Origin: Methylotenera_A sp040387515
GTDB taxonomy: Bacteria > Pseudomonadota > Gammaproteobacteria > Burkholderiales > Methylophilaceae
Length of the DNA: 64,000 nucleotides
Reading direction: 5' to 3'
Assembly (NCBI GenBank): GCA_040387515.1
Contig: JAZKDP010000007.1
Coordinates: 62,001-126,000, forward strand
Below, piece by piece: positions 25,838 through 33,789 of the stretch. Every line of letters starts with the position of its first letter. Within the stretch, counting starts at the first letter, position 1. The position numbers and the translations under genes are program-made. The notes beneath the pieces are model-generated. The model was given only the letters and a program-made list of their open reading frames with translations, had not been told where the DNA came from and ran no database searches.

Positions 25838-26434
25838 AATCGATTTTAAAAAGTAATTACCTGCTGGAGTGAGTAACCAATAAAAAACGACACAATTAAT
25901 AAATACAGTAATCCAGAATAAAATTTTAAAAGATTGCTTCTTTGATTTGTGTCTGAGCACTTGTTGTGCGGCTAATGCACCTGGCCAGCCTCCCGCTAAA
26001 GCTAAAAAGTGCAGTGTACTTTCTTTGATGCGCCATTGATTTTTTTGTGCAGCTGATTTATCGAGAGCATACGCAAAAAATGCTAATGCACTTGCAATGA
26101 AGTATAGCCATGCGACTGCATTAGGTAACTTTCCTAACAAGATTGTCGTGATAATAAATATTAGGAAAGCAAAAATAATAACAAAGGCAAAATTACTGTC
26201 TGATGAAGTATAAGATGGTAGCCGCTCTCCGACATACATTACTTTTTCAGCATGAGTGCGACCTTTAGTATCTGAAGAAATTTCATAAGTAACAATTTCT
26301 AGATCAGAAGGTCTTCTTTTTCGATTTGAAAACGACTTGATGTGTACGAAAACTCGTTTTCCACCCCCATTCGGAGTGATGAATCCAAACCCTTGATCAT
26401 CTTTCCAATCTGTTAGTTTTCCCTGGTAGCGCAT
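25823..26434 (-). CDS. cold-shock-domain plus DUF1294 membrane protein
   Basis: This 203-residue protein has an N-terminal cold-shock domain (GKLTDWKDDQGFGFITPNGG, then KRVFVHIKSF) carrying the RNP-like motifs. Two membrane helices and the DUF1294 domain (DKSAAQKNQWRIKESTLHFL, ALAGGWPGALAAQQ) follow. This fusion is widespread in proteobacteria; its function is unknown, and nucleic-acid binding at the membrane is implied. I chose ATG 26434 (MRYQG), the natural start of the cold-shock fold, over TTG 26443. It may be chromosomal-type cargo picked up by the element. Confidence 0.85.
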   Translation of the reverse strand: MRYQGKLTDWKDDQGFGFITPNGGGKRVFVHIKSFSNRKRRPSDLEIVTYEISSDTKGRTHAEKVMYVGERLPSYTSSDSNFAFVIIFAFLIFIITTILLGKLPNAVAWLYFIASALAFFAYALDKSAAQKNQWRIKESTLHFLALAGGWPGALAAQQVLRHKSKKQSFKILFWITVFINCVVFYWLLTPAGNYFLKSILVSI

Positions 26435-26550
26435 ATCTATCAAATGTCACCTAGGAAAAGTTAAATTCCATTTTTTGTTTTCTTAAATCCCATATAACTT
26501 TATTTAGTAATGTAGTACTTTATTTTAACTACACTTAGCTAACATTTAAC

Positions 26551-26730
26551 TTAAAACTCTTTGGATCTATGTCGAATTTTGATTGATTTTGCAATATCTG
26601 CAGGGATTAAAAACATGGATTCTTGTGTACGAGCACCACTACTAACCAATGAGCGTGAACGTTCTTGCTGCTCACGTTTGGCTGCCACTAATTGCTTATC
26701 TTCTACTAGTTTTATATCTTTAATTTGCAT
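26551..26730 (-). CDS. small 59-residue basic protein, function unknown
   Basis: The frame starts at ATG 26730 and ends at TAA 26551-26553. The protein is charged and helical at the N-terminus (KQLVAAKREQQERSRSL) and ends with SGARTQESMFLIPADIAKSI and a basic tail. The QESMF-[LF]-IP pattern recalls small proteins seen on other mobile elements, but I cannot name it. No Shine-Dalgarno is visible; TTACCTT directly precedes the ATG, as it also does for the next gene. Confidence 0.5.
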   Translation of the reverse strand: MQIKDIKLVEDKQLVAAKREQQERSRSLVSSGARTQESMFLIPADIAKSIKIRHRSKEF

Positions 26731-26769
26731 AAGGTAATAATAACCTAAACTAAATTGTATTGAATCTTT

Positions 26770-27081
26770 TTAACGCAAGTAAGCAGAAAAGGGTGAATTT
26801 TGACGAAGACGAATTGAAATTGGATCCATACTTTCAAGTATATTTGCCGCTTTAAGTGGAGACCTTAAAAGAATTTCCCATTCTTGAATATAATCAGGGC
26901 TACATAACTGATTAATTTTCCATTTAGCTATTTGCTGTCTGGCTGAGTTAATTGCATCTTTACGCGCGTATTTATCTCTTAGCATCATTACTACTACAGA
27001 GTGCGCGCTTATACGCTTATCCTCAATATTCATTTGAGATAACCGAGCTACTTGTTTAGATGTAAATTCAAAAGAACTCAT
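26770..27081 (-). CDS. unknown 103-residue protein
   Basis: I chose ATG 27081 (MSSFEFTSKQ). The frame stays open to a TTG at 27117, but that TTG is the start of a TTGACA that looks like a -35 box. The protein is helical and basic (RISAHSVVVMMLRDKYARKD, then AINSARQQIAKWKINQ), with no catalytic motif. It is paired with the 59-residue gene 39 bp downstream, and TTACCTTT precedes the ATG instead of a ribosome site. It is divergent from the nuclease gene. Confidence 0.5.
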   Translation of the reverse strand: MSSFEFTSKQVARLSQMNIEDKRISAHSVVVMMLRDKYARKDAINSARQQIAKWKINQLCSPDYIQEWEILLRSPLKAANILESMDPISIRLRQNSPFSAYLR

Positions 27082-27143
27082 AAAGGTAAGTTTTAGAGAA
27101 ATTAGCTTATTTGTCAATAAAAGAGAGTCACAATAAAATTTAT

Positions 27144-27644
27144 ATGCATAAATATTTTAAATTAACTTTAATTTTTGTATTGACCTTCTTCTTTCATCAA
27201 AGTTATGCAGAAATCATATCTGGACGTGTTGTAGGTGTTTCAGATGGCGATACGATTACAGTATTAGATAGCAATAATACTCAATACAAAATACGGCTTG
27301 CTGGAATTGATGCGCCTGAAAAAAAACAGGCATTTGGTAAAGTTTCAAAGCAATCATTATCAGATCTTGTATTTGAAAAACAAGTTAATGTTGATTGGCA
27401 AAAACAAGATCGATATGGACGTACTGTAGGTAAAGTTATAGTTAATGGGGTAAATGCAAATTTAGAACAGCTGAATCGTGGAATGGCTTGGTATTACAAA
27501 AAATATCAAAACGAATTGATATTAGAAGACAGATTAGATTACTTACATGCTCAAGAATCAGCAGAAAAAAGTAGGGTTGGGTTATGGTTAGACAAAGAAC
27601 CTGTAGCTCCTTGGGATTTTAGAAAAAGCCGACGTTTAAATTAA
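27144..27644 (+). CDS. secreted thermonuclease-family (SNase) nuclease
   Basis: The 166-residue protein has a signal peptide (HKYFKLTLIFVLTFFFHQ, cut near SYA) and a staphylococcal-nuclease fold. It shows GVSDGDTITVLD, the catalytic RLAGIDAPE (Arg and Glu) and DRYGRTVG (second Arg), with LNRGMAWYYKKY near the end. It would cut nucleic acid in the periplasm or outside. I chose ATG 27144, where the signal peptide begins, not 27111. The next gene starts at the base after its stop. Such nucleases are common on conjugative elements. Confidence 0.88.
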   Translation: MHKYFKLTLIFVLTFFFHQSYAEIISGRVVGVSDGDTITVLDSNNTQYKIRLAGIDAPEKKQAFGKVSKQSLSDLVFEKQVNVDWQKQDRYGRTVGKVIVNGVNANLEQLNRGMAWYYKKYQNELILEDRLDYLHAQESAEKSRVGLWLDKEPVAPWDFRKSRRLN

Positions 27645-28292
27645 ATGTGTAGTAATTTTCAACCTATCAAGAATCACCATGCCGATTGGGTAAAAAAGCA
27701 TTTTGATTGCGAGTTACCCACTGATCAGTGGCGAGAAGAAGCATATCCGACGTATCCAGCACCATTTATTTATCTTGACGAGGGGAAACCTCGTTGTGAG
27801 TTAGCTCAATTTGGTCTTGTACCTCATTGGGCCAATGACAAAAAGAAGTATGGGCTAAGAACCTATAACGCTCGATTAGAAACAGTTCATGAAAAACCTA
27901 CTTATCGTTCAGCTTGGCGTGAGCGTCGTTTTGGCTTGATTTTAATGGAAAGCTTTTATGAACCAAATTGGGAATCAGGTAAAGCAATTCGTTGGCGAAT
28001 TAAAAGATCTGACGGCGAACCTTCAGCTGCTGCATCCATTTGGGAACGCATCATCGATAAAGAAACTGGAGAAGTTATTTTTTCATTTTCTATGTTAACA
28101 ATTAATGCAGCAGGCCATGAAGTAATGAAGCATTTCCATAAACCAGAGGATGAGAAAAGATCAATAGTTGTGTTGCAAGATTGTGATTATCAAAAATGGT
28201 TACATGCAAATCATAATGAGGCAAAAGAATTACTTAATTTGGCTCCAAATGGATATTTGGAAAGTTACGCAATGTCGTTAAAAGGTAATTAA
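27645..28292 (+). CDS. SRAP/HMCES-family protein (abasic-site DNA-protein crosslinker)
   Basis: The 215-residue protein begins MCSNF; cysteine 2 is the residue that crosslinks to abasic sites in single-stranded DNA once the methionine is removed. The remaining signatures are GLRTYNARLETV, LILMESFYEPNW (active-site Glu) and MKHFHKPEDEKRSIVV (active-site His). SRAP proteins protect single-stranded DNA, which would suit conjugative entry, and this one lies near umuDC. Its start directly abuts the nuclease stop (TAAATG). The trypsin-like gene follows after 14 bp. Confidence 0.92.
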   Translation: MCSNFQPIKNHHADWVKKHFDCELPTDQWREEAYPTYPAPFIYLDEGKPRCELAQFGLVPHWANDKKKYGLRTYNARLETVHEKPTYRSAWRERRFGLILMESFYEPNWESGKAIRWRIKRSDGEPSAAASIWERIIDKETGEVIFSFSMLTINAAGHEVMKHFHKPEDEKRSIVVLQDCDYQKWLHANHNEAKELLNLAPNGYLESYAMSLKGN

Positions 28293-28306
28293 AGTAATTA
28301 TAAAGA

Positions 28307-29374
28307 ATGAAAATAGAAAACTATATTTCAATCACAACGTGTGAGTCATTGGTTAACCATGAAAATGGCTTTATTCTCAAACCTGTAAATGGTCAAAATG
28401 CTGAGCTTTTCACCATAAGTGATCCATTTGGATTAAGAAAAGCAATTGTTCCAGTACTTTTGGCAGGTAATGATCAAATTATGAGAGGTATGGGAACTGC
28501 TTTCCATATTGATAGCTGGGGAACGTTTATTACTGCAGATCATGTCGTACATATTTCTGACCCGAATTTTTACTTACCCAACTCAATAACAGCTATATCA
28601 AATGAATTCATGCCTGACTTATTATTAGGAATAGGGGTCGTTTTTGGAACAGTTGGGGTTCCTTCTGAAGCTATTGCAAAAATCAGTACAGTACAAAGTC
28701 TAATAACAGAAAAATATGATCCCCTAGCTTTAATAAGGGGAAAGCAGGAATTTGAAGCAGCTATTGATATAGCATTTTTACACTCATTACATCCAATTCC
28801 TAACTTGATGAATAGAACTCTCCCTTTGAGTTCATTGATTCAACTTCCAGCAGTTGGTGATACTGTTGTTGCAATTGGCTACCCAGATCTTAAATGTGAA
28901 GCTGTAAGTGATGACAACCTTCGATACTTGCTTGAAGATGGTATGTCTGCAGCTTATGGAAAGATTATTGATATTCATCCGAATGGTCGTGGTTCAAATA
29001 CTCCAATCTTTGAAGTTGAAGCCAATTGGCCAAGTGGCATGAGTGGTGGTCCGGTATTTAATACAAATGGACAAGTTATAGGCATAGTAAGTAAATCAAT
29101 AGAACCATTAGATGGCCTGCCTGGTAACGGCTCTGCAGTAAGTTTTGGTTGTCTGCCAAAATTAATAAATTGGCTTCCAAGTATTGATTTTTGTAATCCT
29201 GGATGGCGAAAAGGATGGGCAATTTTAATTAATGGTCAATTTAATCTAACTCGCTTTTATAAAACTTTAGCTGACGCAAACGCAGCTTTAATAACTCAAG
29301 AGCCTGAATCAATAATAGCTTATTGTGCTAATAGAATTGGTACCGACGAATTTATGCAACTAAGCAAAACGTAA
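28307..29374 (+). CDS. trypsin-like serine protease, partner of the CHAT gene
   Basis: This 355-residue protein has a chymotrypsin-fold domain with the full triad: H79 (FITADHVVH), D154 (AIDIAFLH) and S246 (PSGMSGGPVF). There is no signal peptide, so it should act in the cytoplasm, unlike DegP/HtrA. A PDZ domain is absent; the last 70 residues are a small added helical part (GWRKGWAILINGQFNLTRFY). Cytoplasmic trypsin-like domains of this sort are frequent effectors in bacterial defence (STAND, CHAT or caspase partners). It lies 36 bp ahead of the CHAT protein. The pairing suggests a protease cascade, which is inference. Confidence 0.85.
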   Translation: MKIENYISITTCESLVNHENGFILKPVNGQNAELFTISDPFGLRKAIVPVLLAGNDQIMRGMGTAFHIDSWGTFITADHVVHISDPNFYLPNSITAISNEFMPDLLLGIGVVFGTVGVPSEAIAKISTVQSLITEKYDPLALIRGKQEFEAAIDIAFLHSLHPIPNLMNRTLPLSSLIQLPAVGDTVVAIGYPDLKCEAVSDDNLRYLLEDGMSAAYGKIIDIHPNGRGSNTPIFEVEANWPSGMSGGPVFNTNGQVIGIVSKSIEPLDGLPGNGSAVSFGCLPKLINWLPSIDFCNPGWRKGWAILINGQFNLTRFYKTLADANAALITQEPESIIAYCANRIGTDEFMQLSKT

Positions 29375-29410
29375 TAAGTAGTCGCTAAAATAAATTAGGT
29401 TAAAAACTCT

Positions 29411-31693
29411 ATGGGAAGAAAAAGAAGAAAAACAATAATGAGCAAAATAAATAAGCCCAGACTAGATAAAACGCGTCGGCAAATGAATACTAGGATTGCG
29501 AATTACATAGCTTATGATCAAAGACTGAAAATTCAATATTTTATTCCACATGGGATACAAAATTTAGCTGACGCAAGTCCATTCGGCCTTTACACACCTG
29601 GGTTACATGATTCGGCTAGATCAATATTGTTTGCAGCTACCCTGCAAGCAGATATAAGAGAGTTGGTATCTAACCCTACAGATATATTGCACATGCGTTT
29701 AAGGCGAGTAATTAGCCAAACAATCGTTCCAGTTCAAATAGATTCATTAGTACAAGTTGTAAAAAGCTTATCGAACTCATTCTTCAAAGTATTCATTACT
29801 AATAATAACGAAATGGCAGAAGCAGTAGATAAATTAATGCCTCCAGATAGGATTCCTTTCCTACATATATCAACTTTAGAAGGTACAAATAGAATTTCAA
29901 TTGAAGAGTTCAAAAAAGAGAATTTATTTCACTTTATTATTGAAGTTCTTGAATTCGTAGAAAAATCAGAAATTATTGTTCCAGATATTGAACAGATCAA
30001 ATTGGCAATTAACTCTAACCAAGCTTTTATACCCTCTGAGTCTGAACTACCAATGTCATTCCATAACTTAACACTGCCGAACGAATCTGCTTTAAAAGTA
30101 TTTGGCAAAGAGCTAAATAATGAAGATCCAATTTCACCTCAACCATATTCAGAATTTAAAAGAGATGAACAAACATATATTGATCGAATATGTCTCGCTG
30201 CTGATACGGTGATGAGCGAGCGTTCAGCATTGATGCAGCATATACCCTCAGGATTGATGGATAATTTGCTGTTAATCAGTGTTCCTAGTTTGCCGTGGCA
30301 GCATTATCAAAAAAACAATATTGCCCGAAAATTGAAGGGTATAGATTTAAAAGCATTTGATACAGTTTACAAACGTACTATTAAGCAAAGTACTTACTTC
30401 GATAATGTTGAAACGACACAAGAAATTTTTGAAAATAATTATTTTCAATGGATGATGCGCACTAGAGCCATGGATGCTCTTTGCTACACAGCTGGGCTTA
30501 CCGTGATTGCAACATCTACTATGGTTCCAGTTATAAGATTAGAGCCTAAATTAAATCAAGTCAGAGGAGATGTTAAGTTACTAGCACATTGTGTTAGATC
30601 AGAATCGAGAATCAGAGCACAGCACAAACAATCTCGTTTAGCTAGGAAGATGGCATTTCAAATTAGAAACCTTACAGATAATAAATTTCTAAAGCGAATT
30701 GATATGCTTTCGGATACAAATAAAATTCAAGGTCTAAAAGTAGTGTCTGATTTACCCTTAGAATGGATGAGCAGCAATGGACTTCCGCTTGGAATTAAGT
30801 TTGACTTAACTCGCATACCTTTAATGCCAGGCAATATATTTTTGATGCGATGTTTAGTTAAGCCTACCTTTGTAAGTTTGAATAGTTTATTTGACATTTT
30901 AGTAATACGTTCATTTGCAATAGATGATCCTTTGTCCGACATGCTTCAAAAAGCAATTAATTCTTCTTTAAATAAAATAAAAAAACCTAAAGTAAAAGTT
31001 AAATTCATAGATGTCAAAACTGTTAATGATTTAATAGTTTCACTATCAACTTTTGATGGAGCTATTTTAATATTTGATGGGCATGGCGCATATGATTCAA
31101 ATAATGGAATAGGGGCATTTGTAATTGGTGGTAATACAATTGATGCGTGGGAATTACAAAAGCAATGTAATTTTCCTCCAATTGTAATATTCAGTGCTTG
31201 TGACACCCATCCTATTGATGGAAGTCATGGCAGTATTGCAAATGCTGCTTTTATGTTAGGTGCTAGATCTGTTTTAGCAACTACTCTTCCAGTCAACGGG
31301 GGCCTAGCTGCTATTTTGATTGGACGGTTAATTTTTCGAATATCGGAGTATGTTCCATTAGCTATTGATCACAGAGCTTTGCTAACTTGGCGTGATGTAG
31401 TTAGCGGTATGTTAAGAATGGAATATGTTACTGAGATCCTGCTTGTTTTGAGACGTTATACCGATTTAGAAATATCTAAAGTATCTGTTGATCATATTCA
31501 GCTTCAAACAAATATTGCCATTAATCAAAATGACTCTAGTTGGTACGATTTATTTCTTAGTCTCCTTAGTAAAGAATCACTAATAAGCAAGCATGATCTT
31601 CAGGCTATGATTGATGAATGGGCTTCTCTTACAGATGTAATCAAATATATTCAACTGGGTTCTCCGGAAAATATTATTTTATATAAAGATTAA
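29411..31693 (+). CDS. large CHAT-domain (caspase-like) protease with unknown sensor part
   Basis: This 760-residue protein has a C-terminal caspase-like CHAT domain (about 490-680). It shows ILIFDGHGAYDS (H558) and IVIFSACDTHPID (C597), the His/Cys dyad, followed by GSIANAAFMLGARSVLATTL, as in CHAT proteases. VSDLPLEWMSSNGLPLGIKF (445-464) precedes it. The first 440 residues have no TPR or other domain I recognise and may be the sensor or substrate-binding part. The start at ATG 29411 gives a very basic N-terminus (GRKRRKTIMSKINKPR); ATG 29438 is an alternative. The gene follows a trypsin-like protease gene on the same strand. Confidence 0.82.
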   Translation: MGRKRRKTIMSKINKPRLDKTRRQMNTRIANYIAYDQRLKIQYFIPHGIQNLADASPFGLYTPGLHDSARSILFAATLQADIRELVSNPTDILHMRLRRVISQTIVPVQIDSLVQVVKSLSNSFFKVFITNNNEMAEAVDKLMPPDRIPFLHISTLEGTNRISIEEFKKENLFHFIIEVLEFVEKSEIIVPDIEQIKLAINSNQAFIPSESELPMSFHNLTLPNESALKVFGKELNNEDPISPQPYSEFKRDEQTYIDRICLAADTVMSERSALMQHIPSGLMDNLLLISVPSLPWQHYQKNNIARKLKGIDLKAFDTVYKRTIKQSTYFDNVETTQEIFENNYFQWMMRTRAMDALCYTAGLTVIATSTMVPVIRLEPKLNQVRGDVKLLAHCVRSESRIRAQHKQSRLARKMAFQIRNLTDNKFLKRIDMLSDTNKIQGLKVVSDLPLEWMSSNGLPLGIKFDLTRIPLMPGNIFLMRCLVKPTFVSLNSLFDILVIRSFAIDDPLSDMLQKAINSSLNKIKKPKVKVKFIDVKTVNDLIVSLSTFDGAILIFDGHGAYDSNNGIGAFVIGGNTIDAWELQKQCNFPPIVIFSACDTHPIDGSHGSIANAAFMLGARSVLATTLPVNGGLAAILIGRLIFRISEYVPLAIDHRALLTWRDVVSGMLRMEYVTEILLVLRRYTDLEISKVSVDHIQLQTNIAINQNDSSWYDLFLSLLSKESLISKHDLQAMIDEWASLTDVIKYIQLGSPENIILYKD

Positions 31694-31704
31694 CTTTAAT
31701 ATTT

Positions 31705-32979
31705 TTAATCAACCCTTGGTATATCTTCCCACTTAGTCGTATAACAAGGACTTTTATTTTCTTGCTTCATCTTCCATGGTCGAGCGAATCCTTCGCTGGC
31801 CAGCTTGACTGACTCTTTACCCATTTTTCGGTTAATCTTATCCATAGCTGCCATCAATGCTTTTGATTTAGGAGAAACTTGCACCTCGCTAAACAAGTCA
31901 GTTTGCACGCCTTCTGAAGGAACCAACTCAGAAAGCATTACACCAGCCTTGGCGTATTTAAAGTTTGGTCTGTAGATCTGTTTTAAGCCCCATAGAACGA
32001 CGTTTACCAGTTGCCTAGTGTCATCTGTAGGGGATGGCATAGAAATGGTCATGCCGTTGCTGTAGTAGGGGTGTTCAGGTTTAAATTCACTGGTTCTAAT
32101 GAACACATAAACTGAACCGGCATAATATTGTTGCTTCCGTAGCTTTTCAGCTGCCCGACTCATATACAGCGTTATAGATTCAGCCAGACTGTTGTAGTCA
32201 TAGACCGCATGGCCAAAACTCCTAGAGCTGACTATTTGTTTTTTTGGTGGTGCTACTTCCTCCATTTCAATACAAACTATGCCATTGAGCTCATGAATTG
32301 TCTTTTGCATGACGACACTGAACTGCTGACGTAACGCTTCTGCATCAGCGCGTTTTAAATCCAATACAGTGTTGTAGCCTAGTGCTTGAAGTTTGGGAGC
32401 CAGCTTGCGACCAACGCCCCAAATTTCACCAATTTCTATTTGGCTTAACAAGTCATCTAGCTCTTTCTCTGACATTGCATTGAAATTACATACTCCATTC
32501 AAGATTGGTCGTTTTTTAGCGCAATGATTGGCCAGCTTGGAAAGTGTTTTGGTTGAAGCAATGCCTACGCATACAGGTAACCCAGTCCATTTGAGGATAC
32601 GCTGACGCATTTGTTGGCCATATCGGATTAGATCTAGTGATTTAAACTCAGTGAGATCCAAGAATGATTCATCAATGGAGTAGATCTCTTGGTCTGGACT
32701 GAACTCACGCAAGATACTCATGACTCTATTGCTCATATCTGCATAGAGTGCGTAATTGCTTGATAGGGCTTTAATGCCATACTTCTCGGCAAGCTCTTTA
32801 AACTTAAACCAAGGTGCACCCATGCCTACACCTAATGCTTTCACTTCGTTACTACGAGCTACGGCGCAGCCATCATTGTTTGATAAAACAACAACAGGGA
32901 TATTAATTAGCTTGGGATTAAATACACGTTCACACGAAACGTAAAAGTTATTTACGTCGATAAGGGCAATACTTCGCAT
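31705..32979 (-). CDS. umuC: DNA polymerase V catalytic subunit (Y family)
   Basis: This 424-residue protein is of full UmuC length. It has IALIDVNNFYVSCERVF with the metal-binding Asp at the N-terminus, VVVLSNNDGCAVARSNEVK, and YSIDESFLDL with the catalytic Asp-Glu. A helix-hairpin region (GEIWGVGRKLAPKLQALG) and the little-finger domain complete it. It makes error-prone copies past DNA damage. It is 6 bp behind umuD and convergent with the CHAT gene (11 bp gap). Mobile elements often carry such umuDC pairs. Confidence 0.96.
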   Translation of the reverse strand: MRSIALIDVNNFYVSCERVFNPKLINIPVVVLSNNDGCAVARSNEVKALGVGMGAPWFKFKELAEKYGIKALSSNYALYADMSNRVMSILREFSPDQEIYSIDESFLDLTEFKSLDLIRYGQQMRQRILKWTGLPVCVGIASTKTLSKLANHCAKKRPILNGVCNFNAMSEKELDDLLSQIEIGEIWGVGRKLAPKLQALGYNTVLDLKRADAEALRQQFSVVMQKTIHELNGIVCIEMEEVAPPKKQIVSSRSFGHAVYDYNSLAESITLYMSRAAEKLRKQQYYAGSVYVFIRTSEFKPEHPYYSNGMTISMPSPTDDTRQLVNVVLWGLKQIYRPNFKYAKAGVMLSELVPSEGVQTDLFSEVQVSPKSKALMAAMDKINRKMGKESVKLASEGFARPWKMKQENKSPCYTTKWEDIPRVD

Positions 32980-32985
32980 ACAACA

Positions 32986-33618
32986 CTACTTTTGAAAACG
33001 TCTAAAGGAGCCAGTGCATACACCCCAAATTTCAAACTGCATTTCTTCCGTAATTTCTATAGGAGAATACTCACCTGTTGAATTCGCGGGTAAGAGTCTC
33101 GGTGCTTTCGTCTTGCTATGGCGGCCAAGAATTTTAATTGTGAACTCACTATTTACAATAGCCAATACGATGTCGCCTACAGATGCATCTTTAGAGCGAT
33201 CTATGACTGCTTTATCACCTGGCAATAGTCCCACATCAATCATTGAGTAACCTTGAATGGTGACGAAGAATGTAGAATCCTTCTGATCAATGAGAAACTC
33301 ACTTGGATCGAGCCGCGTTTCTACATGATCCTCAGCAGGAGAGGGGAATCCAGCTGACACTTTTGAAGAGTAGAGCGGAAGTGAAACAGGTAACGCGCTG
33401 AGATTTGGTAACTCGAAGTCCGATACCACATCTAAGTCTGAAGAAAGTTTTTTGCGTTTGTAAGCAGTAAGGAAATCTTTAATAATTGACTCTTGGCTTG
33501 TTGGGATACGGACTACAGAAGTAACCTCACCAAATTTGCCTGTACCCGCTTTACGGCCTGAGTTAGGCCTCATACCGCCGTGAGTTAAGTCTAAAATATT
33601 TTCTTTGTAATCGTCCAC
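32986..33618 (-). CDS. umuD: UmuD-type LexA-fold protein with N-terminal extension
   Basis: This 210-residue protein is longer than the 139 residues of E. coli UmuD. The C-terminal S24 domain has the self-cleavage site (SKVSAGFPSPAEDH, A-G), serine in QGYSMIDVGLLPGD and lysine in FTIKILGR. The N-terminus has THGGMRPNSGRKAGTGKFGE followed by about 60 residues that could bind DNA, so it may also repress its own operon, like UmuDAb of Acinetobacter. The start GTG 33618 has no ribosome site and its first base is the last base of a perfect palindrome. Other starts are less convincing. Confidence 0.88.
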   Translation of the reverse strand: MDDYKENILDLTHGGMRPNSGRKAGTGKFGEVTSVVRIPTSQESIIKDFLTAYKRKKLSSDLDVVSDFELPNLSALPVSLPLYSSKVSAGFPSPAEDHVETRLDPSEFLIDQKDSTFFVTIQGYSMIDVGLLPGDKAVIDRSKDASVGDIVLAIVNSEFTIKILGRHSKTKAPRLLPANSTGEYSPIEITEEMQFEIWGVCTGSFRRFQK

Positions 33619-33642
33619 TTGATTATTGTAACAATAATCAAG
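33618..33642. promoter_or_regulatory. palindromic operator at the umuD start
   Basis: CTTGATTATTG (33618-33628), TAA, CAATAATCAAG (33632-33642) is a perfect inverted repeat of 11-bp arms. It touches the GTG start of umuD. It is not the E. coli LexA box (CTG-N10-CAG); the TTGA..TCAA ends resemble the operators of self-regulated UmuD proteins. Confidence 0.75.
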
Positions 33643-33789
33643 TTTAATATATATTTATTTATGTATTTAGTTAGCTACTGGTACACTTTAAATAGCATAG
33701 TATTGAAATTTACACTATTAAACCGAGTAAGATAAGACCCGTATTTTCCCCACATTATCTAGATATAAACAAACAGGGTGGATTAATAA

